NCBI GenBank assembly: GCA_944332395.1 | Contig: CALVJV010000023.1 | Span: 1 to 41,932 of the forward strand | From: an uncultured Clostridia bacterium | GTDB lineage: Bacteria > Bacillota > Clostridia > Christensenellales > UBA1242 | Length of the DNA: 41,932 nucleotides | Direction of reading: 5' to 3' | Notes under the pieces: generated by a model | Told to the model about the DNA's origin: nothing | Seen by the model: only the letters and a program-made list of their open reading frames with translations | Databases searched by the model: none | Part shown: positions 7,589 through 15,406 of the stretch, in pieces | Position numbering within the stretch: position 1 is the first letter of the stretch | Layout of the letters: the number at the start of each line of letters is the position of its first letter | Made by a program: the position numbers and the translations under genes

Positions 7589-8350
7589 ATGAAAATTATT
7601 ACATACAACTTAAATGGTATACGTGCGGCTGTAAAAAATGGTCTTATAGATTTTATTTCATTAACAAACGCTGATATATATTGTTTTCAGGAGACTAGAG
7701 CTACATGTGATCAAGTTTTGGAGAGTTTATATAAACTTAAAGAATTAGGTTATAAAATTTATTGCAAAGAAAGCATTCGCAAAGGCTACAGTGGAATTGC
7801 TATAATTACAAAATTGCCGGTAAAAAATGAAATTAAATTAATCGAAGAAGATGAAGAAGCGAGATTTTTAGGACTTAATTTTGGTGATTTTTCTGTATAT
7901 ACGTTGTATGTGCCAAATGGAGATTCTGGAAATTCAAGATTGGAATATAAATTTAAATTTTTGGATTGGGCAACAAAATTTTTTAAAAAAAATATAGACA
8001 ATGGTGAAAATTTTATAATAGGCACAGATTTTAATATATCGTATGCGCCTATTGATGTTTCAAATGTTTTTAGTTGTAGCAAAAGCTCGGGTTATCTACC
8101 CGAGGAAAGAGAACTGTTTTCCAGATTTTTGGAGGTCGGGATAGCGGACTCTTATAGAGTGATATATCCGCATAATCAGCGTTATACTTGGAGTAGTTAT
8201 AGGTCTAAAAGATTTGAAAATCAATTAGGATTGCGTTATACTTTTGATTATATTTTTATTAACAATGAAATGAGGAACAGGGTAAAAGATGCGGGTGTTT
8301 TATTGGAGGCAAAGTGTAGTGATCATTATCCAGTTTATCTCATAATTTAA
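7589..8350 (+). CDS. xth: Exodeoxyribonuclease III (AP endonuclease family), 253 aa
   Basis: An endonuclease/exonuclease/phosphatase-fold enzyme that cuts DNA at abasic sites and trims 3' ends in base-excision repair. Motifs: NLNGIRAA at the N-terminus, FQETRA (metal-binding Glu), the LYVPNGD loop, IIGTDFN (catalytic Asp/Asn), FDYIF and the terminal SDHYPV His. Full length for ExoIII. First gene of a plus-strand run leading into the hydrogenase gene 22 nt downstream. Confidence 0.93.
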   Translation: MKIITYNLNGIRAAVKNGLIDFISLTNADIYCFQETRATCDQVLESLYKLKELGYKIYCKESIRKGYSGIAIITKLPVKNEIKLIEEDEEARFLGLNFGDFSVYTLYVPNGDSGNSRLEYKFKFLDWATKFFKKNIDNGENFIIGTDFNISYAPIDVSNVFSCSKSSGYLPEERELFSRFLEVGIADSYRVIYPHNQRYTWSSYRSKRFENQLGLRYTFDYIFINNEMRNRVKDAGVLLEAKCSDHYPVYLII

Positions 8351-8372
8351 CATATTGGAAGAGAGCATAAAA

Positions 8373-9680
8373 ATGAAAGAAAAACAAAATAGAGTAATAA
8401 TAAGTTCAAAAAACCAGGCAATATGTAGAATAGAGGAAAATTGTCGTAATTGTGGAATGTGTAAGTTGGTGTGTAATTCAAAAATGGGCATAGAAGGCTA
8501 TTATGATCTAGAAAAAGAAGATGATAACCCAATTTGCATAAATTGTGGTCAATGTGTTCAAAGTTGTTCATTTAATGCAATTATTCCCAAAAGTGAAATC
8601 CCAATTGTTGAAAAGAATTTACTTGATAGAGAAAAAATTGTTGTTTTTAGTATTGCTCCAGCAGTAAGGGTGGCTTTGGGCGAATTGTTTGGGTTGCAAG
8701 CGGGTGTAAATGTTGAGAAAAAAATAGTAACAGCCCTTAAACTTTTAGGTGCAAAGTATGTTTTTGATATAACCTTTGGTGCTGATTTAACTATTATGGA
8801 AGAGGCAAGTGAGTTTGTGGAGAGGCTAAAAGAAAATTGTAAATTGCCTCAATTTACAAGCTGTTGTCCATCGTGGGTTCAATATTTAGAGACTTTTATG
8901 CCAGAGCTTAAAAACAATCTATCTACAACTAAAAGTCCGGTTGAAATGCAAGGTGCTGTAATAAAAACATATTTTTCAAATGTAAAGGGAATAGACAAAA
9001 ACAAGATTTTTTCAGTTGCGATAGTGCCATGTACAGCAAAAAAGGTAGAAACAAAGGCCGGTTTTATTAATGGTGAAAATTGCTTTGGAGTAGATGCAGT
9101 GTTGACGACAACAGAGTTAGGACAGTTGTTTATTAATAGAGGAATTGATTTAAGGAAAATAAAAAATAGCGAATTTGATAAAATATTAGGGCGTGGATCT
9201 GGTGCTGGAATTATATTTGGGCATTCTGGTGGGGTGATGGAAGCGACATTAAGAACTGTTTTTTATTTATTAAACAAAATAAATCCACCAAAATCTTTTT
9301 TTAATTTGAAAAATGTTGAGAAATCTGGAGCAATAAAAGAGGGAAAAATCGATCTAATTGTTAAGAAAATAGATGTTGCTGTGATTTATGGAACGGCAAA
9401 AGCTAGAGAATATATAATTGCCAATAGAGATAATCTTCCACAATTTATTGAGGTAATGGCGTGCCCATGTGGATGTGTTGGTGGTGGCGGGCAGCTTAAG
9501 TATGTGGCTGGTGAGTTAGAAAATATTATAAATAAGAGAATAAAGGGCTTGAAAGGAATTGATAATAGTAGTATTATTAGAGTAAGTTATAAAAATCCAG
9601 AAATAATAAATATATACAACAACTTTTTGGGTTTTCCATTATCTTCTATTGCAAAAAAAATTTTGCATAAAAAAGATTAA
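8373..9680 (+). CDS. [FeFe] hydrogenase, monomeric type with two 4Fe-4S clusters, 435 aa
   Basis: Catalyses reversible proton reduction to H2, disposing of fermentation electrons. Two ferredoxin clusters sit at the N-terminus (Cys 24, 27, 30, 34 and 55, 58, 61, 65). H-cluster motifs follow: L1 TSCCPSW (161-168), L2 VPCTAKKVE (from 218) and L3 ACPCGCVGGGGQ. All four H-cluster cysteines and the proton-relay Cys before the L1 ligand are present, so it should be active. L3 has a Cys where ACPGGC is usual. No extra ferredoxin or NuoG-type domains are seen. ATG at 8373 was chosen over TTG at 8355 because GGAAGAGAG precedes it. A sigma factor gene follows after 27 nt. Confidence 0.92.
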   Translation: MKEKQNRVIISSKNQAICRIEENCRNCGMCKLVCNSKMGIEGYYDLEKEDDNPICINCGQCVQSCSFNAIIPKSEIPIVEKNLLDREKIVVFSIAPAVRVALGELFGLQAGVNVEKKIVTALKLLGAKYVFDITFGADLTIMEEASEFVERLKENCKLPQFTSCCPSWVQYLETFMPELKNNLSTTKSPVEMQGAVIKTYFSNVKGIDKNKIFSVAIVPCTAKKVETKAGFINGENCFGVDAVLTTTELGQLFINRGIDLRKIKNSEFDKILGRGSGAGIIFGHSGGVMEATLRTVFYLLNKINPPKSFFNLKNVEKSGAIKEGKIDLIVKKIDVAVIYGTAKAREYIIANRDNLPQFIEVMACPCGCVGGGGQLKYVAGELENIINKRIKGLKGIDNSSIIRVSYKNPEIINIYNNFLGFPLSSIAKKILHKKD

Positions 9681-9707
9681 AGAACTATTTATATGAGGAA
9701 ATAAAAA

Positions 9708-10475
9708 GTGGAAAAAAACAAGGAAGTAGAAACAAAAACATATGAGTTGCTGAAAATTTTAAGCAATACGACAAGCGTTGAAGATCGGAAGAAAATAGTT
9801 GAACTAATTTTTAATTTAAATTATTCTTTCGCCGTTATGGTTGCCAATCTTAATAGTATAGATGGATCAGTATTATTAGATAAAGACGATTTTGTGCAGG
9901 AAGCAAGTTTGGCGTTAGTAAAAGCTATAAATACTTATAAATTAGATAGTGGGGCATCTTTTAAAACTTATGCTATTAGAGTTATCAGAAATGAAATTTA
10001 TTCCAAATATAAGAAGAGTAAACCTAATTTATTGTATAAAAAGCATACTGCTATTAAAAAACTTGCTGCAGATGGGGTAGAAAGTCCAACACCAGAACAA
10101 ATTGTGGAAGCAATGAAGATTAATCCATACTTATATAATACGACACTCTATAGTTTGTCATTAGATTCTCCTATTGAAATAAAAGGCAATGAACAGCCAA
10201 TTAGTATTATAGATATAATTGATTCGGGGGTTGATGTTATCCAAAATTTAATAATAAAAGAAGAACAAGAAGTTATTCAAAAATGGCTGGGCTCCTTGTC
10301 GGAGATGGAACAGATGCTTTTAAAGAAATATTATTGGGAAAATTACACCATAAAAAGAATAGCGGAAGAGAGTGGATTATCATATATAAAGGTGAGCAAC
10401 ACCATTATGAATGCATTGAAAAAATTTAGAAAAGATAAATTATATAATTGTGATGATAGCAATAGAGATAAATAA
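9708..10475 (+). CDS. Sigma-70 family RNA polymerase sigma factor, 255 aa
   Basis: Region 2 (about residues 55-105) includes DFVQEASLALVKAINTY and SFKTYAIRVIRNEI, matching core-binding and -10 recognition helices. A region 3-like part follows (115-190). Region 4 (about 200-248) has an HTH, IKRIAEESGLSYIKVSNTI. The size suggests a group 3 alternative sigma (SigF/SigB/FliA-like), but the sequence is too diverged to name, and no anti-sigma gene is adjacent. GTG start with GAGGAAA ribosome site. Co-transcribed with the hydrogenase upstream and serS 15 nt downstream. Confidence 0.85.
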   Translation: MEKNKEVETKTYELLKILSNTTSVEDRKKIVELIFNLNYSFAVMVANLNSIDGSVLLDKDDFVQEASLALVKAINTYKLDSGASFKTYAIRVIRNEIYSKYKKSKPNLLYKKHTAIKKLAADGVESPTPEQIVEAMKINPYLYNTTLYSLSLDSPIEIKGNEQPISIIDIIDSGVDVIQNLIIKEEQEVIQKWLGSLSEMEQMLLKKYYWENYTIKRIAEESGLSYIKVSNTIMNALKKFRKDKLYNCDDSNRDK

Positions 10476-10490
10476 ACCAGGAGTAGAAAT

Positions 10491-11783
10491 ATGATAGATA
10501 TAAATTTAATTAGAACGGATTCAAATAGAGTAAAAGAAAATATAAGAAAGAAGTTTCAACATGAGAAGCTTGGTTGCGTGGATAAAGTTTTGGAACTGGA
10601 TAAAAGGCAAAGAGAATTAAAAATTGAAGCAGATAATTTGCGTGCAAGTAGAAACAAGGTTTCTTCTCAGATAGGGCTATTAATGAAACAGAAAAAACTA
10701 GAAGATGTTGAGAAACTGAAATTAGAAATGAAGAAAAACAACGAGAGAATTTTAGAAATAGACAAAGAACTCGAGCCCTTGGCTGATGAAATTAGAAATT
10801 TAATGATGACGATCCCTAATATAATAGATGATGATGTGCCTATTGGAAAAGATGATTCAGAAAATGTTCAAAGATTAAAGGTGGGCCGGGCGGAAGTGCC
10901 ACAATTTGAAATACCGCATCATGCTGATATTATGGAATCGTTTGCCGGCCTTGATTTGGATAGTGCAAGAAGATGTAGTGGTAATGCTTTTTACTATTTA
11001 GTGGGGGATATTGCTTTATTACATTCTGCAATTTTAACATATGCTCGTAATTTTATGGTAGAAAAAGGATTTACATACTGTATTCCTCCGTTTATGATTA
11101 GAAAGGAGGTTGTTGATGGTGTAATGAGTTTTTCGGAAATGGAAAATATGATGTATAAAATTGAAAACGAAAATCTGTACTTAATTGGAACAAGCGAGCA
11201 TTCAATGATTGGAAGATTTAAAGATACTATAGTAAAGGAAGATTCATTACCTATTTTGTTGACAAGTTATTCACCTTGCTTTAGAAAAGAAGTGGGCGCA
11301 CATGGATTGGAAGAGCGAGGCATTTATAGAGTGCATCAATTTGAAAAACAAGAAATGATTGTTATTTGCAAACCCGAGGATTCTCATGATTGGTATAATA
11401 AAATGTGGCAAATATCATCGGAATTCTTTAAAACATTAGATATCCCACATGAAATAATGGAGTGCTGCAGTGGTGACTTGGCTGATTTAAAAGTAAAATC
11501 ATGTGATATTAATGCTTGGAGTCCAAGGCAAAAAAAATATTTTGGAGAACTTGGTTCTTGCTCCAATTTATCTGATGCACAAGCTAGGCGTTTGGCTATT
11601 AGATATAAAACTAATAATGGGACCAAATTTGTTCATACTTTAAACAATACAGTAGTAGCTCCACCAAGAATGTTGATTGCCTTCTTAGAAAATAATTTAC
11701 AAAAAGATGGTTCTGTATTGATACCAAAAGCTTTGCAACCATACATGAATGGAAGAACTAAAATTTTCCCTAAAGTTAAGTAG
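10491..11783 (+). CDS. serS: Serine--tRNA ligase, 430 aa
   Basis: Charges tRNA-Ser. The N-terminal coiled-coil arm (about 30-100) precedes a class II core with motif 2 (SPCFRKEVGAHGLEERGIYR, then HQFEKQEM) and motif 3 (APPRMLIAFLENN). Full length. Motif 2 has KEVGAHGLEERG where most bacterial enzymes have SEAGSAGRDTRG, and motif 3 has NNTVVAPPR in place of the common NGSGLAVGR, so it belongs to a less common SerRS subtype. Good AGGAG ribosome site. Confidence 0.95.
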   Translation: MIDINLIRTDSNRVKENIRKKFQHEKLGCVDKVLELDKRQRELKIEADNLRASRNKVSSQIGLLMKQKKLEDVEKLKLEMKKNNERILEIDKELEPLADEIRNLMMTIPNIIDDDVPIGKDDSENVQRLKVGRAEVPQFEIPHHADIMESFAGLDLDSARRCSGNAFYYLVGDIALLHSAILTYARNFMVEKGFTYCIPPFMIRKEVVDGVMSFSEMENMMYKIENENLYLIGTSEHSMIGRFKDTIVKEDSLPILLTSYSPCFRKEVGAHGLEERGIYRVHQFEKQEMIVICKPEDSHDWYNKMWQISSEFFKTLDIPHEIMECCSGDLADLKVKSCDINAWSPRQKKYFGELGSCSNLSDAQARRLAIRYKTNNGTKFVHTLNNTVVAPPRMLIAFLENNLQKDGSVLIPKALQPYMNGRTKIFPKVK

Positions 11784-11794
11784 TTTGATATAAT

Positions 11795-12502
11795 ATGAAG
11801 AATAAAACAAAATTGTTGATAAAAATAGTAAAAAAGGCTTCAAAACTAGCACAATCAGATTTTTTTGTCAAAGATAAAGACAATGGAGGGGATTTGGTTA
11901 CTAGTGTAGATTTTGCAGTTGAAGATTTTTTGATAAAAAAGTTGAAATTGTTGTATCCTGGTTATGAAATTATTAGTGAAGAATCAAATCCAGATCAAAA
12001 AATCAGAAAAAATTGTTTTGTTATTGATCCAATAGATGGAACAATTAATTTTGCAAATGGTTTGCCTTTTTGGAGCATTCAATGTGCTTCTATAAAAAAT
12101 TGGGAAATAGATTCTGCAGTTATTTTTATGCCACAGCTTAATAGGTTATATTACGCTGATGAAACAGGAGCTTATTTAAATGGTAAAAAAATAAATGTAA
12201 AAATTGTGCCAATTAAAAATTGTTTATTTGATATGAAAATAGATGAGAATAATTTGATATCACGAATAAAATATAAGAATAATCTAAGAAAATTTGGTGC
12301 GGCAAGTATACGGCAAGCTTTTTTAGCAAGCGGAGAAATTCATGGAGTTGTTCAATATAAAGATTTGAATTTGTGGGACTTCCTTCCTGGGAAATATATA
12401 TTAGAAAAAGCCGGTGCCCAATTTTATGAAATTGATAAATACGATGTAATATCAGCATCTAATGAGTTTTTAGAGGAGTTAAAAACGATAATAAAAAAAT
12501 AA
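11795..12502 (+). CDS. Inositol-monophosphatase family protein (SuhB-like), 235 aa
   Basis: Lithium-sensitive phosphatase fold with its metal-binding motifs: SEES near residue 64 (Glu ligands), IDPIDGTINF (about 74-83) and LWDFLPG (near 192) followed by KAGA. Likely dephosphorylates a sugar, inositol or nucleotide phosphate; the substrate cannot be told. The frame starts 11 nt after serS. A TATAAT (11789-11794) abuts the ATG, so that box alone could not give an mRNA containing this start; expression is more likely by read-through from serS. No ribosome site is evident. Confidence 0.88.
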   Translation: MKNKTKLLIKIVKKASKLAQSDFFVKDKDNGGDLVTSVDFAVEDFLIKKLKLLYPGYEIISEESNPDQKIRKNCFVIDPIDGTINFANGLPFWSIQCASIKNWEIDSAVIFMPQLNRLYYADETGAYLNGKKINVKIVPIKNCLFDMKIDENNLISRIKYKNNLRKFGAASIRQAFLASGEIHGVVQYKDLNLWDFLPGKYILEKAGAQFYEIDKYDVISASNEFLEELKTIIKK

Positions 12503-12534
12503 AAAGCCATTTATTTGTAGATAAATGGCTTTTT
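12501..12534. terminator. Bidirectional terminator between the xth-serS run and greA
   Basis: A perfect 14-bp stem (AAAAAGCCATTTAT and ATAAATGGCTTTTT) with loop TTGTAG and A/T tracts on both sides serves both convergent transcripts. Confidence 0.9.
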
Positions 12535-12546
12535 ATTAGGTAAACT

Positions 12547-13014
12547 CTATTTTATATCTAATATTTTTAGCGAAATTTGACCGCCCGGAGTTGTGGCAAC
12601 CACATTATCGCCAACTTTTCTTCCCATAAGAACTGAGCCAATAGGAGATTGATTGCTTATTATGTTTTTTGTTGCGTCGCTTTCAAGAGAGCCTACAATT
12701 GTGTATTCAATTTCTTCTTGAAATTCATTATCAAAAACTTTGACTTTACTACCAATGTCAACAACGCCTAATTTTCGTTTGCTTGGATCTACGATTTTAG
12801 CAATTCTTAAAGTTTCTTCAAGCATAGAGATTTCTTTTTCTAGCATAGCTTGTTCTGCTCTGGCTGCATCATATTCGGCATTTTCTGACAAATCTCCATA
12901 TTCTCTTGCTGCTTTAATTTGGGCAGCAACCTCGTTACGTCTAACAGATTTTAAGTATTCAAGATGTTTTAATTTTTCTTCACGACCTTCTTTTGTTAAA
13001 AAAACTTCATCCAT
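12547..13014 (-). CDS. greA: Transcription elongation factor GreA, 155 aa
   Basis: Rescues backtracked RNA polymerase by stimulating transcript cleavage. The N-terminal coiled coil has the conserved REYGDLSENAEYDAA tip with its two acidic residues (about 37-51). The C-terminal FKBP-like domain ends with SPIGSVLMGRKVGDNV. Typical length and a GGGAGG ribosome site. It is downstream of, but not tightly linked to, the Rho-like gene. Confidence 0.97.
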   Translation of the reverse strand: MDEVFLTKEGREEKLKHLEYLKSVRRNEVAAQIKAAREYGDLSENAEYDAARAEQAMLEKEISMLEETLRIAKIVDPSKRKLGVVDIGSKVKVFDNEFQEEIEYTIVGSLESDATKNIISNQSPIGSVLMGRKVGDNVVATTPGGQISLKILDIK

Positions 13015-13137
13015 GCGAAATCCTCCCTAAATAATATTGCCAAATCTAATGCGGCAATGTCAAATTATAATTTGAACTAAAAATTATGTCAAGTTATTTT
13101 ATTTTTTTTATTAATTTTATTATAATTATTGTTGGGA

Positions 13138-13407
13138 ATGTTGGATATGATATCAATTTGGTTTAAGATATATAAAAATCACAAAATAATTAATCAAAAA
13201 ACATTAAAAATAATAGAGCCTTATTCACAAAGTCTCTTGGCTTCAATGATTGAAAAAGTTGTTTTTCAGTTAAGCTTGCCTATGCCAGTCCTTTTATCGA
13301 GTCATTTTTTAAATTATGAAATGTTTAATAGTATGAAATTATATGCACGAGACTTTATTGAAAAAGTAAATTTCGATTTTATTGAAATAGTGAATATTGG
13401 TCATTAG
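13138..13407 (+). CDS. Small conserved-looking protein, about 89 aa, function unknown
   Basis: The product has an N-terminal ISIWFKIYKNHK stretch and a C-terminal FIEKVNFDFIEIVNI. The layout resembles a small hypothetical protein I recall from other Firmicutes (a short WFK.../KDHR start and a FDYLEI-type end), though I cannot name it. The start is uncertain: ATG 13138 or 13147, with TTG further upstream. TATAAT (13121-13126) lies 11 nt before 13138. The 3' end overlaps the convergent Rho-like gene by 29 nt. Confidence 0.5.
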   Translation: MLDMISIWFKIYKNHKIINQKTLKIIEPYSQSLLASMIEKVVFQLSLPMPVLLSSHFLNYEMFNSMKLYARDFIEKVNFDFIEIVNIGH

Positions 13408-14665
13408 ACATGTTTATGGCATCTTTTTTTGTTATTTTATTTTGAATTAGCAATTTTCTTAAATTTTGGGCATTTTGGTAAAATTCTTCAGTTTGGAAAG
13501 TTTCTTGACGTTTGGTAAAAGAAAATTGTGGATCAATAGGTAACTTTATATTGTCTAAGTATAATTCTTCAGAAAGAATGATAACCGTATCAAATATGCT
13601 TTTTAAAGATTCAATAACTATGTTGTCATATTCGGAGTTGTTCTCTGCGAATGCAATTAACGATAAAGACGCGCCATCTGGCTTTGCCCCTGCGGACAAA
13701 AACAATTTTTTAATTTCGCTTATATTTGCCTTTTGTGTGGTAACTAACTCTTGTACAGCATTTTCACAATAAGATTTGATTAACTGGTTCAAAGAATCTA
13801 CTATAATAACCGAATTTTTATTTGCGATACATTTTGCATAGTCAAAAGCTAAATGTGTCAGAGTTGGACAATTTTTGTCGTCCATATCTATAAAAAAACG
13901 CGTATATTGTTTATTTTCATTAATAAAATTTTCAGTTTCTAATAAAATTGTGGTTGGTGCATTAAGAGCGCTTATAACTATATCCTTCGCTGAAGAAAGA
14001 ATTCTTGAATTGCCAATAATAATGGTTTTTCCACCTTTTGCCATAGGGGCAAATACATTTATTGCCGAAAGGTCTTTTCCTTTTAAAATCAATTGCTCTT
14101 TTAGAATTGAAGATTTTTGGCTGTCATATTTATATGAAGGTTGTTCGGTAGGAACGACTTCGGTTAAAACATAAAATCCATTTTGGTTTAAACTTGCTTT
14201 ACCCAATATGCGTGTTCCAGAAATTATTTTATGCCTTTTTATAATCTCATCAGGGACAAAGCATATATTACTCCAGACGCCATTATCTTCGCCAATTATA
14301 GAATTTGAATTGCTATAAAAAAATCCTTCAACATTTATTGTTTGAGTTCTTCCTGAATCATAATAAGAAGATGAAGAGGCAACTAAATATTGAGGTTGGA
14401 AAGAAAAAGAATCGTTTTTTTGAAGTTTGCTTAGTATGTCAATAAAAACCTCTTTTCGGCTTTTTGTAATTGATGTTGGCCGGCCTTTTGTTGACTCTGT
14501 TTTTGGTGGTTCCTTGCCATAAATAACGGCTTTTATATGTTCGATTAATTTGGATTTGTTATACTTTGTATAACCATACACACCAATCGAAAAAGCCAAT
14601 TTTCGAAGATCTCTAATTCCTAAAATATTTAAGTTTGCTTCTTTAAGATTGTTGTATTGAGTCAT
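13379..14665 (-). CDS. Rho-like protein lacking the Walker A ATPase motif, 428 aa
   Basis: The order is that of transcription terminator Rho. A Rho N-terminal helical domain (LNILGIRDLRKLAFSIGV, about 12-29, and KSKLIEHIKA) is followed by a cold-shock-like RNA-binding part (about 105-170, VEGFF...SNICFVPDEIIKRHKI) and the RecA-like core from about 195. In the core, NVFAPMAKGG aligns with Rho's DLFAPIGKGQ, but the expected P-loop (PPKAGKT) reads GNSRILSSA (218-226), without GKT. The Walker B Asp remains (VIIVDS, 286-291) and an Arg is kept near the arginine-finger site (TKRQE). The reading frame is intact and the ribosome site (AAGGA) good, so it is a maintained but probably ATP-hydrolysis-deficient paralogue. 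Its RNA-binding parts could still compete with, modulate or join a canonical Rho encoded elsewhere. Confidence 0.8.
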   Translation of the reverse strand: MTQYNNLKEANLNILGIRDLRKLAFSIGVYGYTKYNKSKLIEHIKAVIYGKEPPKTESTKGRPTSITKSRKEVFIDILSKLQKNDSFSFQPQYLVASSSSYYDSGRTQTINVEGFFYSNSNSIIGEDNGVWSNICFVPDEIIKRHKIISGTRILGKASLNQNGFYVLTEVVPTEQPSYKYDSQKSSILKEQLILKGKDLSAINVFAPMAKGGKTIIIGNSRILSSAKDIVISALNAPTTILLETENFINENKQYTRFFIDMDDKNCPTLTHLAFDYAKCIANKNSVIIVDSLNQLIKSYCENAVQELVTTQKANISEIKKLFLSAGAKPDGASLSLIAFAENNSEYDNIVIESLKSIFDTVIILSEELYLDNIKLPIDPQFSFTKRQETFQTEEFYQNAQNLRKLLIQNKITKKDAINMSNDQYSLFQ

Positions 14666-14768
14666 AATATTCCTTTGTTAAAATTGTTGCTTTTTGTAGA
14701 GTTTTGTCAATTTCTGTTAATTAATAATACATTATTGATTTGGTTTTTGCAAGAATTTTTATTTGTTT

Positions 14769-15321
14769 TTATTTTTTGTCAAAGAAATTATTGATCAACT
14801 CATATAACTTAGATTTATATTTTATTGTTTGAGAATTGGTATTTGATGCATCAACAAAACATAAAGGTGGAAACATTACACACCACCAATTATCTCCAGA
14901 TCCAGAACCCAAATCAATAATTAGGGCCTCGTATGTGCCGGCTTCTAAGGTTATTCCGGCATATGTTCTAGCTGGAAATAGTTCAGTTTTTATCTTGGCA
15001 TTTGCGGTGTAAAAGAAATTATTCTTTTTTAGTGTTGAATTGGCAATTTCAGTAATGTCATCTAAATGCTCGATGATTGTGGCTTTTGCAGTATTTTGAT
15101 TTTGGCTTGATGCAATTATAGGAGTTAAATATTCAACAATTTTTTCTTTCACTTTATATTTTACGGCTTGATCTGTTTGGGAATTGCTGTTTGCACGGAT
15201 ATGAATACGCAAATAATCGTTGTTTTGTTCGTATTTTACTTTATCTTTATTTAATATTATAACAGCGGTCAAAGAAATTACAGCGACCGAAAGAAAAATA
15301 AAGAAAATTGATTTTTTCATT
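14769..15321 (-). CDS. spoIIR: Stage II sporulation protein R, 183 aa
   Basis: SpoIIR is made in the forespore and exported to trigger SpoIIGA processing of pro-sigma-E in the mother cell. An N-terminal signal/anchor helix (about 4-22) is followed by the family motifs LRIHIRANSNSQTDQ, ELFPARTYAGITL, AGTYEALIIDLGSGSG and DNWWCVMFPPLCF. Full length. The ATG at 15321 with GAGGTGA upstream was preferred to a longer frame starting upstream. Strong marker of endospore formation. Confidence 0.95.
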
Positions 15322-15339
15322 GTTTTCACCTCATCATAA

Positions 15340-15369
15340 AGTATTGGCAAAAAAATCAATAAAAAACAA
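15340..15369 (-). promoter_or_regulatory. Possible sigma-F promoter of spoIIR
   Basis: On the minus strand GCCAATACTT (15349-15340) matches the sigma-F -10 pattern GGnnAnAnTw at all but one defined base, and a GTTTT lies about 15 nt further upstream (pattern GywTA). spoIIR is sigma-F dependent in Bacillus subtilis. The AT-rich setting makes a chance match possible. Confidence 0.35.
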
Positions 15370-15397
15370 AAAAGAACAGCAGGACCTGTTCTTTTTT
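15368..15397 (-). terminator. Terminator after the SPOCS/LysM gene
   Basis: A perfect 12-bp stem (AAAAAAGAACAG and CTGTTCTTTTTT) with a 6-nt loop and T tract on the minus strand separates the SPOCS gene from spoIIR. Confidence 0.85.
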
Positions 15398-15406
15398 GTC
15401 GAAATA

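Noticed and set aside
13379-14665. Sequencing error or frameshift explaining the missing Walker A in the Rho-like protein
   Set aside because: The frame is continuous on both sides, and flanking Rho-like segments (NVFAPMAKGG before, VIIVDS after) are in the same frame with normal spacing, so substitution rather than frameshift is indicated.
15322-15359. Longer start for SpoIIR
   Set aside because: The upstream residues come before the ribosome site and the signal-anchor helix; family members start at the MKK segment.
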